This document shows, in pieces, positions 12,906 through 25,642 of a DNA stretch of 64,000 nt (position 1 is its first letter; every line of letters starts with the position of its first letter). The notes under the pieces were generated by a model. It had not been told where the DNA came from. It ran no database searches and was given only the letters and a program-made list of their open reading frames with translations. A program made the position numbers and the translations under genes. The stretch comes from Biomphalaria glabrata (Eukaryota; Mollusca; Gastropoda; Planorbidae). The stretch is taken from assembly GCF_947242115.1 (NCBI RefSeq), contig NC_074713.1:26446378-26510377 (forward strand). The letters run 5' to 3'.

Positions 12906-14599
12906 GTTTTTCTTGTTTTCTATCTCCTGTTCTAGGCACAAGTCATCTTGAAGTGTAGATCCCAGGTAGCAGACTTCATGTACGGCATCTAGTTTGTTTT
13001 CATCAATTATGATGCAGGACGGTGTTGTATCTGGTGGCCCCCTCACGTTAGTTGTATCTGGTGGCCCTATTACGTTAGTTGTATCTGGTGGCCCCCTCAC
13101 GTTAGTAGTATCTGGTGGCCCTATTACGTTTGTTGTATCTGGTGGCCCCGTCACGTTAGTTGTATCTGGTGGCCCTATTACGTTAGTTGTATCTGGTGGC
13201 CCCCTCACGTTAGTTGTATCTGGTGGCCCTATTACGTTAGTTGTATCTGGTGGCCCCCTCACGTTAGTTGTATCTGGTGGCCCCATTACGTTAGTTTTAT
13301 CTGGTGGCCCTATTACGTTTGTTGTATCTGGTGGCCCCGTCACGTTAGTTTTATCTGGTGGCCCTATTACGTTAGTTGTATCTGGTGGCCCCCTCACGTT
13401 AGTTGTATCTGGTGGCCCCCTCACGTTAGTTGTATCTGGTGGCCCCATTACGTTTGTTGTATCTGGTTACCCCATAACGTTTGTTGTATCTGGTGGCCCC
13501 ATCACGTTAGTTTTATCTGGTGGCCCTATTACGTTTGTTGTATCTGGTAACCCCATCACGTTTGTTGTATCTGGTGGCCCTATTACGTTTGTTGTATCTG
13601 GTTACCCCATCACGTTTGTTGTATCTGGTGGCCCCCTCACGTTAGTTTTATCTGGTGGCCCTATTACGTTTGTTGTATCTGGTAACCCCATCACGTTTGT
13701 TGTATCTGTTGGCCCTATTACGTTAGTTGTATCTGGTGGCCCCATCACGTTAGTTTTATCTGGTGGCCCTATTACGTTTGTTGTATCTGGTAACCCCATC
13801 ACGTTTGTTGTATCTGGTGGCCCCATTACGTTTGTTGTATCTGTTGGCCCCATTACGTTAGTTGTATCTGGTGGCCCCATTACGTTTGTTATATCTGGTT
13901 GCCCCATCACGTTTGTTGTAACTGGTGGCCCCATTACATTTGTTGTATCTGTTGGCCCCATCACGTTTGTTGTATCTGGTGGACCCATTTCGTTTGTTGT
14001 ATCTGGTTACCCCATCACGTTTGTTGTATCTGGTTACCCCATCACGTTTGTTGTATCTGGTTACCCCATCACGTTAGTTGTATCTGGTGGCCCCATCACG
14101 TTTGTTGTATCTGGTTACCCCATCACGTTTGTTGTATCTGGTTACCCTATCACGTTAGTTGTATCTGGTGGACCCATTTCGTTTGTTCTATCTGGTGGCC
14201 CCGTTACGTTTGTTGTATCTGGTGACCCCATTACGTTTGTTGTATCTGGTGGCCCCATCACGTTAGTTGTATCTGGTGGCCCCATTACGTTTGTTGTATC
14301 TGTTGGCCCCATCAGGTTGTTGTATCTGGTTACCCCATCACGTTTGTTGTATCTGGTGGCCCCATCACGTTTGTTGTATCTGGTGGCCCCATTACGTTTG
14401 TTGTATCTGGTTACCCCATCACGTATGTTGTATCTGGTGGCCCCATTACGTTTGTTGTATTTGTTTGCCCCATCACGTTTGTTGTATCTGGTGGCCCCGT
14501 TACGTATGTTGTATCTGGTGGACCCATTTCGTTTGTTCTATCTGGTGGCCCCTATACGTATGTTGTATCTGGTAGCCCCATCACGTTTGTTGTATCTGG

Positions 14600-16575
14600 T
14601 GGCCCCGTTACGTTTGTTGTATCTGGTGGCCCCATCACGTTAGTTGTATCTGGTGGCCCCATTACGTTTGTTGTATCTGTTGGCCCCATCAGGTTGTTGT
14701 ATCTGGTTACCCCATCACGTTTGTTGTATCTGGTGGCCCCATTACGTTTGTTGTATCTGGTGGCCCCATTACGTTTGTTGTATCTGGTGGCCCCATCACG
14801 CTTGTTGTATCTGGTGGCCCCATCACGTTTGTTGTATCTGGTTGCCCCATCACGTTTGTTGTATCTGGTTACCCCATCACGTTTGTTGTATCTATTTACC
14901 CCATCACGTTTGTTGTATCTGGTTACCCCATCACGTTTGTTGTATCTGCTTACCCCATTACGTTTGTTGTATCTGGTTACTCCATCACGTTTGTTGTATC
15001 TGGTTACCCCATCACGTTTGTTTTATCTGGTTACCCCATCACGTTTGTTGTATCTGATTACCCCATTACGTTTGTTGTATCTGGTGGCCCCATCCCGTTT
15101 GTTGTATCTGGTTACCCCATCACGTTTGTTGTATCTGGTTACCCCATCACGTTTGTTGTATCTGGTTACCCCATCACGTTAGTTGTATTTGGTGGCCCCA
15201 TCCCGTTTGTTGTATCTGGTTGCCCCATCACGTTTGTTGTATCTGGTTACCCCATCACGTTTGTTGTATCTGGTAACCCCATCACGTTTGTTGTATCTGG
15301 TGGCCCTATTACGTTTGTTGTATCTGGTTACCCCATCACGTTTGTTGTATCTGGTGGCCCCCTCACGTTAGTTTTATCTGGTGGCCCTATTACGTTTGTT
15401 GTATCTGGTTACCCCATCACGTTAGTTTTATCTGGTGGCCCTATTACGTTTGTTGTATCTGGTTACCCCATCACGTTTGTTCTATCTGGTGGCCCCATCA
15501 CGTTAGTTTTATCTGGTGGCCCTATTACGTTTGTTGTATCTGGTAACCCCATCACGTTTGTTGTATCTGGTGGCCCCATTACGTTTGTTGTATCTGTTGG
15601 CCCTATTACGTTTGTTGTATCTGGTGGCCCCATCACGTTAGTTTTATCTGGTGGCCCTATTACGTTTGTTGTATCTGGTAACTCCATCACGTTTGTTGTA
15701 TCTGGTGGCCCCATTACGTTTGTTGTATCTGGTAACCCCATCACGTTTGTTGTATCTGGTGGCCCCATTACGTTTGTTGTATCTGTTGGCCCTATTACGT
15801 TAGTTGTATCTGGTGGCCCCATCACGTTAGTTTTATCTGGTGGCCCTATTACGTTTGTTGTATCTGGTAACCCCATCACGTTTGTTGTATCTGGTGGCCC
15901 CATTACGTTTGTTGTATCTGTTGGCCCCATTACGTTAGTTGTATCTGGTGGCCCCATTACGTTTGTTATATCTGGTTGCCCCATCACGTTTGTTGTAACT
16001 GGTGGCCCCATTACATTTGTTGTATCTGTTGGCCCCATCACGTTTGTTGTATCTGGTGGACCCATTTCGTTTGTTGTATCTGGTTACCCCATCATGTTTG
16101 TTGTATCTGGTTACCCCATCACGTTTGTTGTATCTGGTTACCCCATCACGTTAGATGTATCTGGTGGCCCCATCACGTTTGTTGTATCTGGTTACCCCAT
16201 CACGTTTGTTGTATCTGGTTACCCTATCACGTTAGTTGTATCTGGTGGACCCATTTCGTTTGTTCTATCTGGTGGCCCCGTTACGTATGTTGTATCTGGT
16301 GGACCCATTTCGTTTGTTCTATCTGGTGGCCCCGTTACGTTTGTTGTATCTGGTGGCCCCATTACGTTTGTTGTATCTGGTGGCCCCATCACGTTAGTTG
16401 TATCTGGTGGCCCCATTACGTTTGTTGTATCTGTTGGCCCCATCAGGTTGTTGTATCTGGTTACCCCATCACGTTTGTTGTATCTGGTGGCCCCATCACG
16501 TTTGTTGTATCTGGTGGCCCCATTACGTTTGTTGTATCTGGTTACCCCATCACGTATGTTGTATCTGGTGGCCCC
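14600..16575. repeat. Higher-order block in the minisatellite, first copy
   Basis: Marker variants recur exactly 3506 bp apart: CATCAGGTTG at 14688 and 18194 and again at 16442 and 19948, TTAGATGTAT at 16151 and 19657, TCTATTTACC at 14891 and 18397. This shows a ~1.97-kb segment duplicated within the array, with block edges approximate. Confidence 0.85.
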
Positions 16576-18105
16576 GTTACGTATGTTGTATCTGGTGGAC
16601 CCATTTCGTTTGTTCTATCTGGTGGCCCCTATACGTATGTTGCATCTGGTGGCCCCATCACGTTTGTTGTATCTGGTGGCCCCATTACGTTTGTTGTATC
16701 TGTTGGCCCTATTACGTTTGTTGTATCTGGTTACCCCATCACGTTTGTTGTATCTGGTTACCCTATCACGTTAGTTGTATCTGGTGGACCCATTTCGTTT
16801 GTTCTATCTGGTGGCCCCGTTACGTATGTTGTATCTGGTGGACCCATTTCGTTTGTTCTATCTGGTGGCCCCGTTACGTTTGTTGTATCTGGTGGCCCCA
16901 TTACGTTTGTTGTATCTGGTGGCCCCATCACGTTAATTGTATCTGGTGGCCCCATTACGTTTGTTGTATCTGTTGGCCCCATCAGGTTGTTGTATCTGGT
17001 TACCCCATCACGTTTGTTGTATCTGGTGGCCCCATCACGTTTGTTGTATCTGGTGGCCCCATTACGTTTGTTGTATCTGGTTACCCCATCACGTATGTTG
17101 TATCTGGTGGCCCCATTACGTTTGTTGTATTTGTTTGCCCCATCACGTTTGTTGTATCTGGTGGCCCCGTTACGTATGTTGTATCTGGTGGACCCATTTC
17201 GTTTGTTCTATCTGGTGGCCCCTATACGTATGTTGTATCTGGTGGCCCCATCACGTTTGAGGTATCTGGTGGCCCCATTACGTTTGTTGTATCTGTTGGC
17301 CCTATTACGTTAGTTGTATCTGGTGGCCCCATCACGTTAGTTTTATCTGGTGGCCCTATTACGTTTGTTGTATCTGGTAACCCCATCATTTTTGTTGTAT
17401 CTGGTGGCCCCATTACGTTTGTTGTATCTGTTGGCCCCATTACGTTAGTTGTATCTGGTGGCCCCATTACGTTTGTTATATCTGGTTGCCCCATCACGTT
17501 TGTTGTAACTGGTGGCCCCATTACATTTGTTGTATCTGTTGGCCCCATCACGTTTGTTGTATCTGGTGGACCCATTTCGTTTGTTGTATCTGGTTACCCC
17601 ATCACGTTTGTTTTATCTGGTGGCCCCATCACGTTTGTTGTATCTGGTTACCCCATCACGTTTGTTGTATCTGGTTACCCTATCACGTTAGTTGTATCTG
17701 GTGGACCCATTTCGTTTGTTCTATCTGGTGGCCCCGTTACGTTTGTTGTATCTGGTGGCCCCATTACGTTTGTTGTATCTGGTGGCCCCATCACGTTAGT
17801 TGTATCTGGTGGCCCCATTACGTTTGTTGTATCTGTTGGCCCCATCAGGTTGTTGTATCTGGTTACCCCATCACGTTTGTTGTATCTTGTGGCCCCATCA
17901 CGTTTGTTGTATCTGGTGGCCCCATTACGTTTGTTGTATCTGGTTATCCCATCACGTATGTTGTATCTGGTGGCCCCATTACGTTTGTTGTATTTGTTTG
18001 CCCCATCACGTTTGTTGTATCTGGTGGCCCCGTTACGTATGTTGTATCTGGTGGACCCATTTCGTTTGTTCTATCTGGTGGCCCCTATACGTATGTTGTA
18101 TCTGG

Positions 18106-20081
18106 TGGCCCCATCACGTTTGTTGTATCTGGTGGCCCCATCACGTTAGTTGTATCTGGTGGCCCCATTACGTTTGTTGTATCTGTTGGCCCCATCAGGT
18201 TGTTGTATCTGGTTACCCCATCACGTTTGTTGTATCTGGTGGCCCCATTACGTTTGTTGTATCTGGTGGCCCCATTACGTTTGTTGTATCTGGTGGCCCC
18301 ATCACGCTTGTTGTATCTGGTGGCCCCATCACGTTTGTTGTATCTGGTTGCCCCATCACGTTTGTTGTATCTGGTTACCCCATCACGTTTGTTGTATCTA
18401 TTTACCCCATCACGTTTGTTGTATCTGGTTACCCCATCACGTTTGTTGTATCTGCTTACCCCATTACGTTTGTTGTATCTGGTTACTCCATCACGTTTGT
18501 TGTATCTGGTTACCCCATCACGTTTGTTTTATCTGGTTACCCCATCACGTTTGTTGTATCTGCTTACCCCATTACGTTTGTTGTATCTGGTGGCCCCATC
18601 CCGTTTGTTGTATCTGGTTACCCCATCACGTTTGTTGTATCTGGTTACCCCATCACGTTTGTTGTATCTGGTTACCCCATCACGTTAGTTGTATTTGGTG
18701 GCCCCATCCCGTTTGTTGTATCTGGTTGCCCCATCACGTTTGTTGTATCTGGTTACCCCATCACGTTTGTTGTATCTGGTAACCCCATCACGTTTGTTGT
18801 ATCTGGTGGCCCTATTACGTTTGTTGTATCTGGTTACCCCATCACGTTTGTTGTATCTGGTGGCCCCCTCACGTTAGTTTTATCTGGTGGCCCTATTACG
18901 TTTGTTGTATCTGGTTACCCCATCACGTTAGTTTTATCTGGTGGCCCTATTACGTTTGTTGTATCTGGTTACCCCATCACGTTTGTTGTATCTGGTGGCC
19001 CCATCACGTTAGTTTTATCTGGTGGCCCTATTACGTTTGTTGTATCTGGTAACCCCATCACGTTTGTTGTATCTGGTGGCCCCATTACGTTTGTTGTATC
19101 TGTTGGCCCTATTACGTTTGTTGTATCTGGTGGCCCCATCACGTTAGTTTTATCTGGTGGCCCTATTACGTTTGTTGTATCTGGTAACCCCATCACGTTT
19201 GTTGTATCTGGTGGCCCCGTTACGTTTGTTGTATCTGATAACCCCATCACGTTTGTTGTATCTGGTGGCCCCATTACGTTTGTTGTATCTGTTGGCCCTA
19301 TTACGTTAGTTGTATCTGGTGGCCCCATCACGTTAGTTTTATCTGGTGGCCCTATTACGTTTGTTGTATCTGGTAACCCCATCACGTTTGTTGTATCTGG
19401 TGGCCCCATTACGTTTGTTGTATCTGTTGGCCCCATTACGTTAGTTGTATCTGGTGGCCCCATTACGTTTGTTATATCTGGTTGCCCCATCACGTTTGTT
19501 GTAACTGGTGGCCCCATTACATTTGTTGTATCTGTTGGCCCCATCACGTTTGTTGTATCTGGTGGACCCATTTCGTTTGTTGTATCTGGTTACCCCATCA
19601 TGTTTGTTGTATCTGGTTACCCTATCACGTTTGTTGTATCTGGTTACCCCATCACGTTAGATGTATCTGGTGGCCCCATCACGTTTGTTGTATCTGGTTA
19701 CCCTATCACGTTTGTTGTATCTGGTTACCCTATCACGTTAGTTGTATCTGGTGGACCCATTTCGTTTGTTCTATCTGGTGGCCCCGTTACGTATGTTGTA
19801 TCTGGTGGACCCATTTCGTTTGTTCTATCTGGTGGCCCCGTTACGTTTGTTGTATCTGGTGGCCCCATTACGTTTGTTGTATCTGGTGGCCCCATCACGT
19901 TAGTTGTATCTGGTGGCCCCATTACGTTTGTTGTATCTGTTGGCCCCATCAGGTTGTTGTATCTGGTTACCCCATCACGTTTGTTGTATCTGGTGGCCCC
20001 ATCACGTTTGTTGTATCTGGTGGCCCCATTACGTTTGTTGTATCTGGTTACCCCATCACGTATGTTGTATCTGGTGGCCCC
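18106..20081. repeat. Higher-order block in the minisatellite, second copy
   Basis: Partner of 14600-16575 at an offset of 3506 bp. Unit order and rare variants are shared; the two differ at scattered bases (for example ATAACCCC against GTAACTCC variants), so the duplication is recent but not brand new. Confidence 0.85.
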
Positions 20082-22439
20082 ATTACGTTTGTTGTATTTG
20101 TTTGCCCCATCATGTTTGTTGTATCTGGTGGCCCCGTTACGTATGTTGTATCTGGTGGACCCATTTCGTTTGTTCTATCTGGTGGCCCCGTTACGTATGT
20201 TTTATCTGGTGGATCCATTTCATTTGTTCTATCTGGTGGCCCCGTTACGTTTGTTGTATCTGGTGGCCCCATCACGTTAGTTGTATCTGGTGGCCCCATT
20301 ACGTTTGTTGTATCTGTTGGCCCCATCAGGTTGTTGTATCTGGTTACCCCATCACGTTTGTTGTATCTGGTTGCCCCATTACGTTTGTTGTATCTGGTGG
20401 CCCCATTACGTTTGTTGTATCTGGTGGCCCCATCACGCTTGTTGTATCTGGTGGCCCCATCACGTTTGTTGTATCTGGTGGCCCCATCACGTTTGTTGTA
20501 TCTGGTTACCCCATCACGTTTGTTGTATCTGTTTACCCCATCACGTTTGTTGTATCTGGTTACCCCATCACGTTTGTTGTATCTGGTGGCCCCATCCCGT
20601 TTGTTGTATCTGGTTGCCCCATCACGTTTGTTGTATCTGGTTACCCCATCACGTTTGTTGTATCTGGTTACCCCATCACGTTAGTTGTATTTGGTGGCCC
20701 CATCCCGTTTGTTGTATCTGGTTGCCCCATCACGTTTGTTGTATCTGGTTACCCCATCACGTTTGTTGTATCTGGTTACCCCATCACGTTTGTTTTATCT
20801 GGTTACCCCATCACGTTTGTTGTATCTGGTTACCCCATCACGTTTGTTGTATCTGGTGGCCCCATCCCGTTTGTTGTATCTGGTTGCCCCATCACGTTTG
20901 TTGTATTTGGTTACCCCATCACGTTTTTTGTATCTGGTTACCCCATCACGTTTGTTGTATCTGGTTACCCCATCTCGTTTGTTGTATCTGGTTATCCCAT
21001 CACGTTTGTTGTATCTGGTTACTCCATCACGTTAGTTGTATCTGGTGGCCCCATCACGTTTGTTGTATCTGGTTACCCCATCACGTTTGTTGTATCTGGT
21101 TACCCTATCACGTTTGTTGTATCTGGTTACCCCATCACGTTTGTTGTATCTGGTTACTCCATCACGTTTGTTGTATCTGGTTACCCCATCACGTTTGTTG
21201 TATCTGGTTACCCCATCACGTTAGTTGTATCTGGTGGCCCCTTCCCGCTTGTTGTATCTGGTTACCCCATCACGTTTGCTTTATCTGGTTACTTCATCAC
21301 GTTTGTTGTATCTGGTGGCCCCATTACGTTAGTTGTATCTGGTTACCGCATCACGTTTGTTGTATCTGGTGGCCCCATTACGTTTGTTGTATCTGTTGGC
21401 TCCATCACGTTTGTTGTATCTGGTTACCCCATCACGTTTGTTGTATCCGGTGGCCCATTACGTTTGTTGTATCTGATGGCCCCATTACGTTTGTTGTATC
21501 TGGTGGCCCCATCACGTTTGTTGTATCTGGTGGCCCCATCACGTTAGTTGTATCTGGTGGCCCCATTACGTTTGTTTAATCTGGTTACCCCATCACGTTA
21601 TTTGTGTCTGGTTACCCCATCACGTTAGTTGTATCTGGTGGCCCCATCACGTTTGTTGTATCTGGTTGCCCCATCACGTTAGTTGTATCTGATAGCCCCA
21701 TCACGTTAGTTGTATCTGGTGGCCCCATTACGTTTGTTGTATCTGGTGGCCCCATCACGTTAGTTGTATCTGGTGGCCTCATTACGTTTGTTGTATCTGG
21801 TGGCCCCATCACGTTTGTTGTATCTGGTGGCCCCATCACGTTAGTTGTATCTGGTGGCCCCATTACGTTTGTTGTATCTGTTGGCCCCATTACGTTTGTT
21901 GTATCTGGTTACCCCATCACGTTTGTTGTATCTGGTGGCCCCATCACGTTTGTTGTATCCGGTGGCCCATCACGTTAGTTGTATCTGGTGGCCCCATTAC
22001 GTTTGTTGTATCTGCTGGCCCCATCACGTTTGTTGTATCTGGTGGCCCCATCACGTTTGTTGTATCTGGTGGCCCCATTACGTTTGTTGTATCTTGTTAC
22101 CCCATCACGTTATTTGTGTCTGGTTACCCCATTACGTTAGTTGTATCTGGTTGCCCCGTCACGTTTGTTGTATCTGGTTACCCCATCACGTTATTTGTGT
22201 CTGGTTACCCCATTACGTTAGTTGTATCTGGTTACCCCATCACGTTTGTTGTATCTGGTGGCCCCATCACGTTTGTTATCTTCTTGGAAATAGCCTGAGA
22301 GACTGAGAGACGCTGTGGTGACTGAAGTTCATCTTGAGTGCTTTTACCACCGCCTCATAGGCGAATAGAAAAGGGTGGTAATCACTTTCGTTTTGGCCCT
22401 CAGTCTGGCAATATTCAAAAAATAGCCTGTAAATTATCA

Positions 22440-22971
22440 ACAAGAGTCTTTTTTCCCTGTGTCAGGTCTTGGTACTTACTGTTTTCTTATTCTATCGCGT
22501 TACTATGCCATGGTCAAGCCATGACATCATAGTATTCAATGATAGCTGGGTTTCAATCCATCCTAACTACTAACACAATTGGGGGGGGGAGGAAGGCTAA
22601 AATAAAACAGAATAAAGAGATTGATCTTAACGAGTTTATTTTTATTTAAAATATGTTTGTTTTTAAGAAGTTAATTAGACAAATTCAAGTATTGCAATCG
22701 TGTTGACATGAACGATGAGCGAAGAAATACAACAAGCAGTAGCTGCAGTCCATGTGTGATGACATTTGAACAACACTAATCATGAAAGGCAACGTTATCA
22801 AGTACAATAGTTGAAAAAGATTAAAAATATCCTTAGAGATGTCAAGAACAACATTTCTAGGCACAACTCACGCAGGTAGAAATCGACAAGATGATACATA
22901 ACAAAAAAAAATATTTCAGAAGAACACAAAGCTTATATCAACCTTCTCTGTCGGTCTGGTATAATACACAT
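22440..22971. other. Intergenic sequence between LINE and TIR element A
   Basis: No gene is recognised. The left part may be more of the decayed antisense LINE, but similarity fades. A G-run lies near 22580. Confidence 0.4.
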
Positions 22972-24553
22972 CATGGGCGTAGCCAGGATTTTTTTTCGGG
23001 AGGGGTTTTGGGGGGGATCCCCCCCACCCCACCCGAGGAAAACAATTATATGTGTGTGTGTGTACATAATTAATCTTTATTACATTCTGACCCTTTCGGA
23101 AGACGTTTATTGTTTATTGTAGACTCCCCGCCCTTGCTAGCAAGGAGGTCTGGGGGAGCTCGCAGCGCTCCCCCAGCGCGGGGCGAAGCACTATTTCTGG
23201 TATTGAAAGCCAACAAAATGCATATTCTGAGGTATCTACAGTGCATTATCTTGCTATTAAAAAAGTTTTATTTCAAAAAGCTAATGTGCTATTCTTACTG
23301 ACTTAGACCCTCTCGCGCCGTTCGGCGCATTTTCCGGAAAGCTGTTTCCGCAACTCTTATTTTGCGTAATTCATTTTGTCGGAGAACATGTCCCGCAAAA
23401 CCTCATGCGACGCTCTGTCACAACCTTACTAAGGATTCGACTCCCAGTTCGGCCTATGATTTCTTTGATTTAGACCCGATCTCTATGACTGACTCCTAAA
23501 ATCTGTCTTAGCCATCTTTGTTGAGCCACATTTAATGTTTTTCAATTTCGGCAGAAGACTATTCACACTTTATTTATGGAGCCCAAGCCACTGGTAGAAA
23601 TTTGTAACCTTTCTTGACTACGCTTTTGGAATTACATGCCTGTATTTCGCTTTAGATTTTATATCGAAAAGGAAAGTTTTTTCGTCAAATCATCTGTTGA
23701 GGGGTTAAACTAAAAAATCTCTGGAGTTTTTTTTTTGTTTTTTTTTTTTAAATTCAAAACCCCATTTAGCTACGATCATAGAATTTGGTGACTGTAGTTT
23801 GCTTTAAAATAATATTGAAGAGAGAGGTTTTCAACTCTAAACGCTCTGTAGGGGAATTTTAAACTCAAAACCATCTGGAGGGGTTTTTAACTTTAAAGAA
23901 AAAGCCATCTGGAGGAGGGGAATTTAAACTCAAAACCCCTTTGACTACGCTCATAGATTTTATAGTGTGTAATTTGCTTTTTTTTTTATATTGAAGAGGT
24001 ACTTTTTAGCTTCAAACCCTAACTGGAGGGGGGGGGGGTTAAACTCAAAACCCCTTTGGCTACGCTCATAAAATTTTGAATGTGTAATTTGCTTTTTATA
24101 TTGAAGAGGGGTTTATCGTAAATTTTGGAGGGGGTTTTAAAATCAAAATCTTCCTTAATTGTGCTGTTGGAATTTGGGGATTGCTGTTTGCATTTTTTTT
24201 GTTTTGTTTTATAGAAGAGGGGGAGTTAACTGCAAAAACCTCTGGTAGGGGGTTTAAAACTCAAAACCCCTGGTAGGGGGTTTTAAACTCAAAACCCCCC
24301 TGGTAGAGGGATTTGTATCTCAAAACCCACTGATAGGGTTTTTAAAAATCTCAAAACCCCCTGGTAGGGGTTTTTAACTCAAAACCACTTGGCTGTGCTG
24401 TGGTAAGTGATGATTTAGTATTAAAATCTCACCTAAAATAAACAAAATGAAAGCAAAAATCAGTCACTTAATTTCGTTCCCCTCCCTGGGGGGGATTTCA
24501 TTTCGGGGGGGGGTTTGAACCCCAAGAACCCCCCCCCCCTGGCTACGCCCATG
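22972..24553. mobile_element. TIR element A (GGGCGTAGCC family), non-autonomous
   Basis: Ends CATGGGCGTAGCCAGG and CCTGGCTACGCCCATG enclose 1582 bp. An exact 8-bp duplication ATACACAT flanks it (22964-22971, 24554-24561). Inside are poly-G/C stretches next to both ends and a series of units, each with a GGCTACGCTCATA-like motif resembling the element's own terminus and a TTTAAACTCAAAACCCC block. No transposase is seen. The 8-bp duplication suggests mobilisation by a hAT-like enzyme, which is inference. Confidence 0.88.
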
Positions 24554-24574
24554 ATACACATTATGTCTCCCTTT

Positions 24575-25330
24575 TTCGATTCTCGGATCAAGTTAAAACT
24601 TTACAAAATTGTTCATGGATCCATAAAAAAATTATTAACATATTAATAATTAAATTAGTGGAAATTAATTATTTTGTTTGATATAGAAAAGGAAAATAAA
24701 TTTTTCAGTATTGAGAGCTTTGGCTGTAAATGTGGAGTTATTCTCTTAGATAACTTTAATTTATTGAAAATAATTTTTGTTTATTTTTCTTGTTAACAGG
24801 ACGAACTCTTACAAGTTACATATGGCTTCTTCTTTTTTTTTCCCCTTTTGACAAAGCTTATATAGCTCCCTCTGTCTGTCCTTGTCAAAAGTGTGTCCAC
24901 GTGATGTCTCCCACAACCGTTCTCTTATATCAAGTTAAAACTTCGCATAATTATTCATTGACGTAGATAAGACATGAATCAATAAAAAAGTAACCAATTA
25001 GTCAATTGTTACTGGTAATTAATTATTTTGTTTGATACCAAAAAATGGAAACTAATCCTTCAGTATTCACTGGTATGGCTAAATTTGTTTGGTTGGGTTT
25101 AGTCCCCTTAAACAATTGTTATCGTTATTTCTTCCTCATGCATTCTCAGATCAAGTTGTAACTTTAAACAATTAATTTTTGTACCTAACAAAACACGAAT
25201 AAATACAAGTCAATTTATTTTTGGTAATTAATTTTTTTGTTTGATATCGAATAAGGGAAATAACTTGTGCATTATTGATAGAAATAGTTTTAAGGGCGGA
25301 GTTCTTCCTCTTTAGATAAGGATTTTTTTA
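24575..25330 (+). repeat. Dispersed repeat R3, about three diverged copies
   Basis: Recurrent blocks ATCAAGTTAAAACTT, TTCATTGAC, AATTAATTATTTTGTTTGAT and GGCTGTAAATGTGGAGTTAT start near 24590, 24940 and 25145. Further copies lie near 34.9-35.2 (reverse), 39.9, 52.1, 53.2, 57.0 and 57.8 kb. No coding potential. Confidence 0.65.
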
Positions 25331-25642
25331 AAAGCTAGTTTATATTTCATATTTCCAAGTTTCAATAGATTGCTGTTTGAATCGTGAGATATAAACTTCA
25401 ACGACATTTTTTTTTTTTTATAAATTAATGAAAACTTTTGAATCAATCTTAAGTGGGCCTCTGTAATTTAAGAACGTTTTATACACCAATTACTTTAAAA
25501 GAGAGTTTTATATATAGAAAAATAAGTTATTCATAATTTCTGCGGAAACAGGAGAGAGTGATACAGACAGTAACATTCAGGAATGAAAATATCGTGTCTA
25601 GAGTTTGAGGCAAAGTTTGTTTCGTAATTCCAATTTATCTTT

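Larger units (their letters stand above)
13024..22278. repeat. Giant 27-bp minisatellite (~343 copies) inside the LINE
   Basis: About 9.25 kb of a 27-bp unit with many point variants (for example GGTGGCCCC, GGTTACCCC or GTTGGCCCC followed by ATCACG or ATTACG). On the reverse strand the unit reads as nine codons, TNVMGPPDT. The LINE flank on one side ends in ITNVMG and on the other begins PPDTTPSC, so the array extends the LINE's own codons. Eight units carry a one-base deletion (CATCAGGTTG) near 14311, 14688, 16442, 16981, 17844, 18194, 19948 and 20325. Long open frames on both strands follow from the period being divisible by three; none is called as a gene. Confidence 0.97.
11390..22430 (-). 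mobile_element. LINE with C-terminal zinc-finger motif, split by tandem expansions
   Basis: Read on the reverse strand from right to left: FLNIARLRAKTKVITTL (about 22375-22430), then a segment ending ISKKITNVMG next to the array, then after the array PSCIIIDENKLDAVHEVCYL and GSTLQDDLCLEQEI (about 12906-13020), then ASTFARLRLRVWEAPNSD, LNSFALRYLRRFLKITWQ, a TEVLARTGLPSIFTILRQ block (about 12000-12395), then WENIALDRTMW and finally CGRECLLRIGIFSHMKTCC, a C/H zinc-finger-like end. This is the order of a non-LTR reverse transcriptase with a C-terminal finger; the clade is not resolved (RTE-like traits). Several frame breaks are present. Inside lie a 50-bp tandem array, a ~500-bp AT-rich insertion and the 27-bp minisatellite. 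Confidence 0.8.

Noticed and set aside
12852-22306. Many long ORFs (up to 826 codons) on both strands rich in SGPITFV, LLYLVTPSR, HHVCCIWLP or PPDTTNVMG repeats
   Set aside because: They are translations of a 27-bp tandem repeat in different frames; the period is divisible by three, so frames stay open by chance. No start context, domain or splice signal supports a protein.
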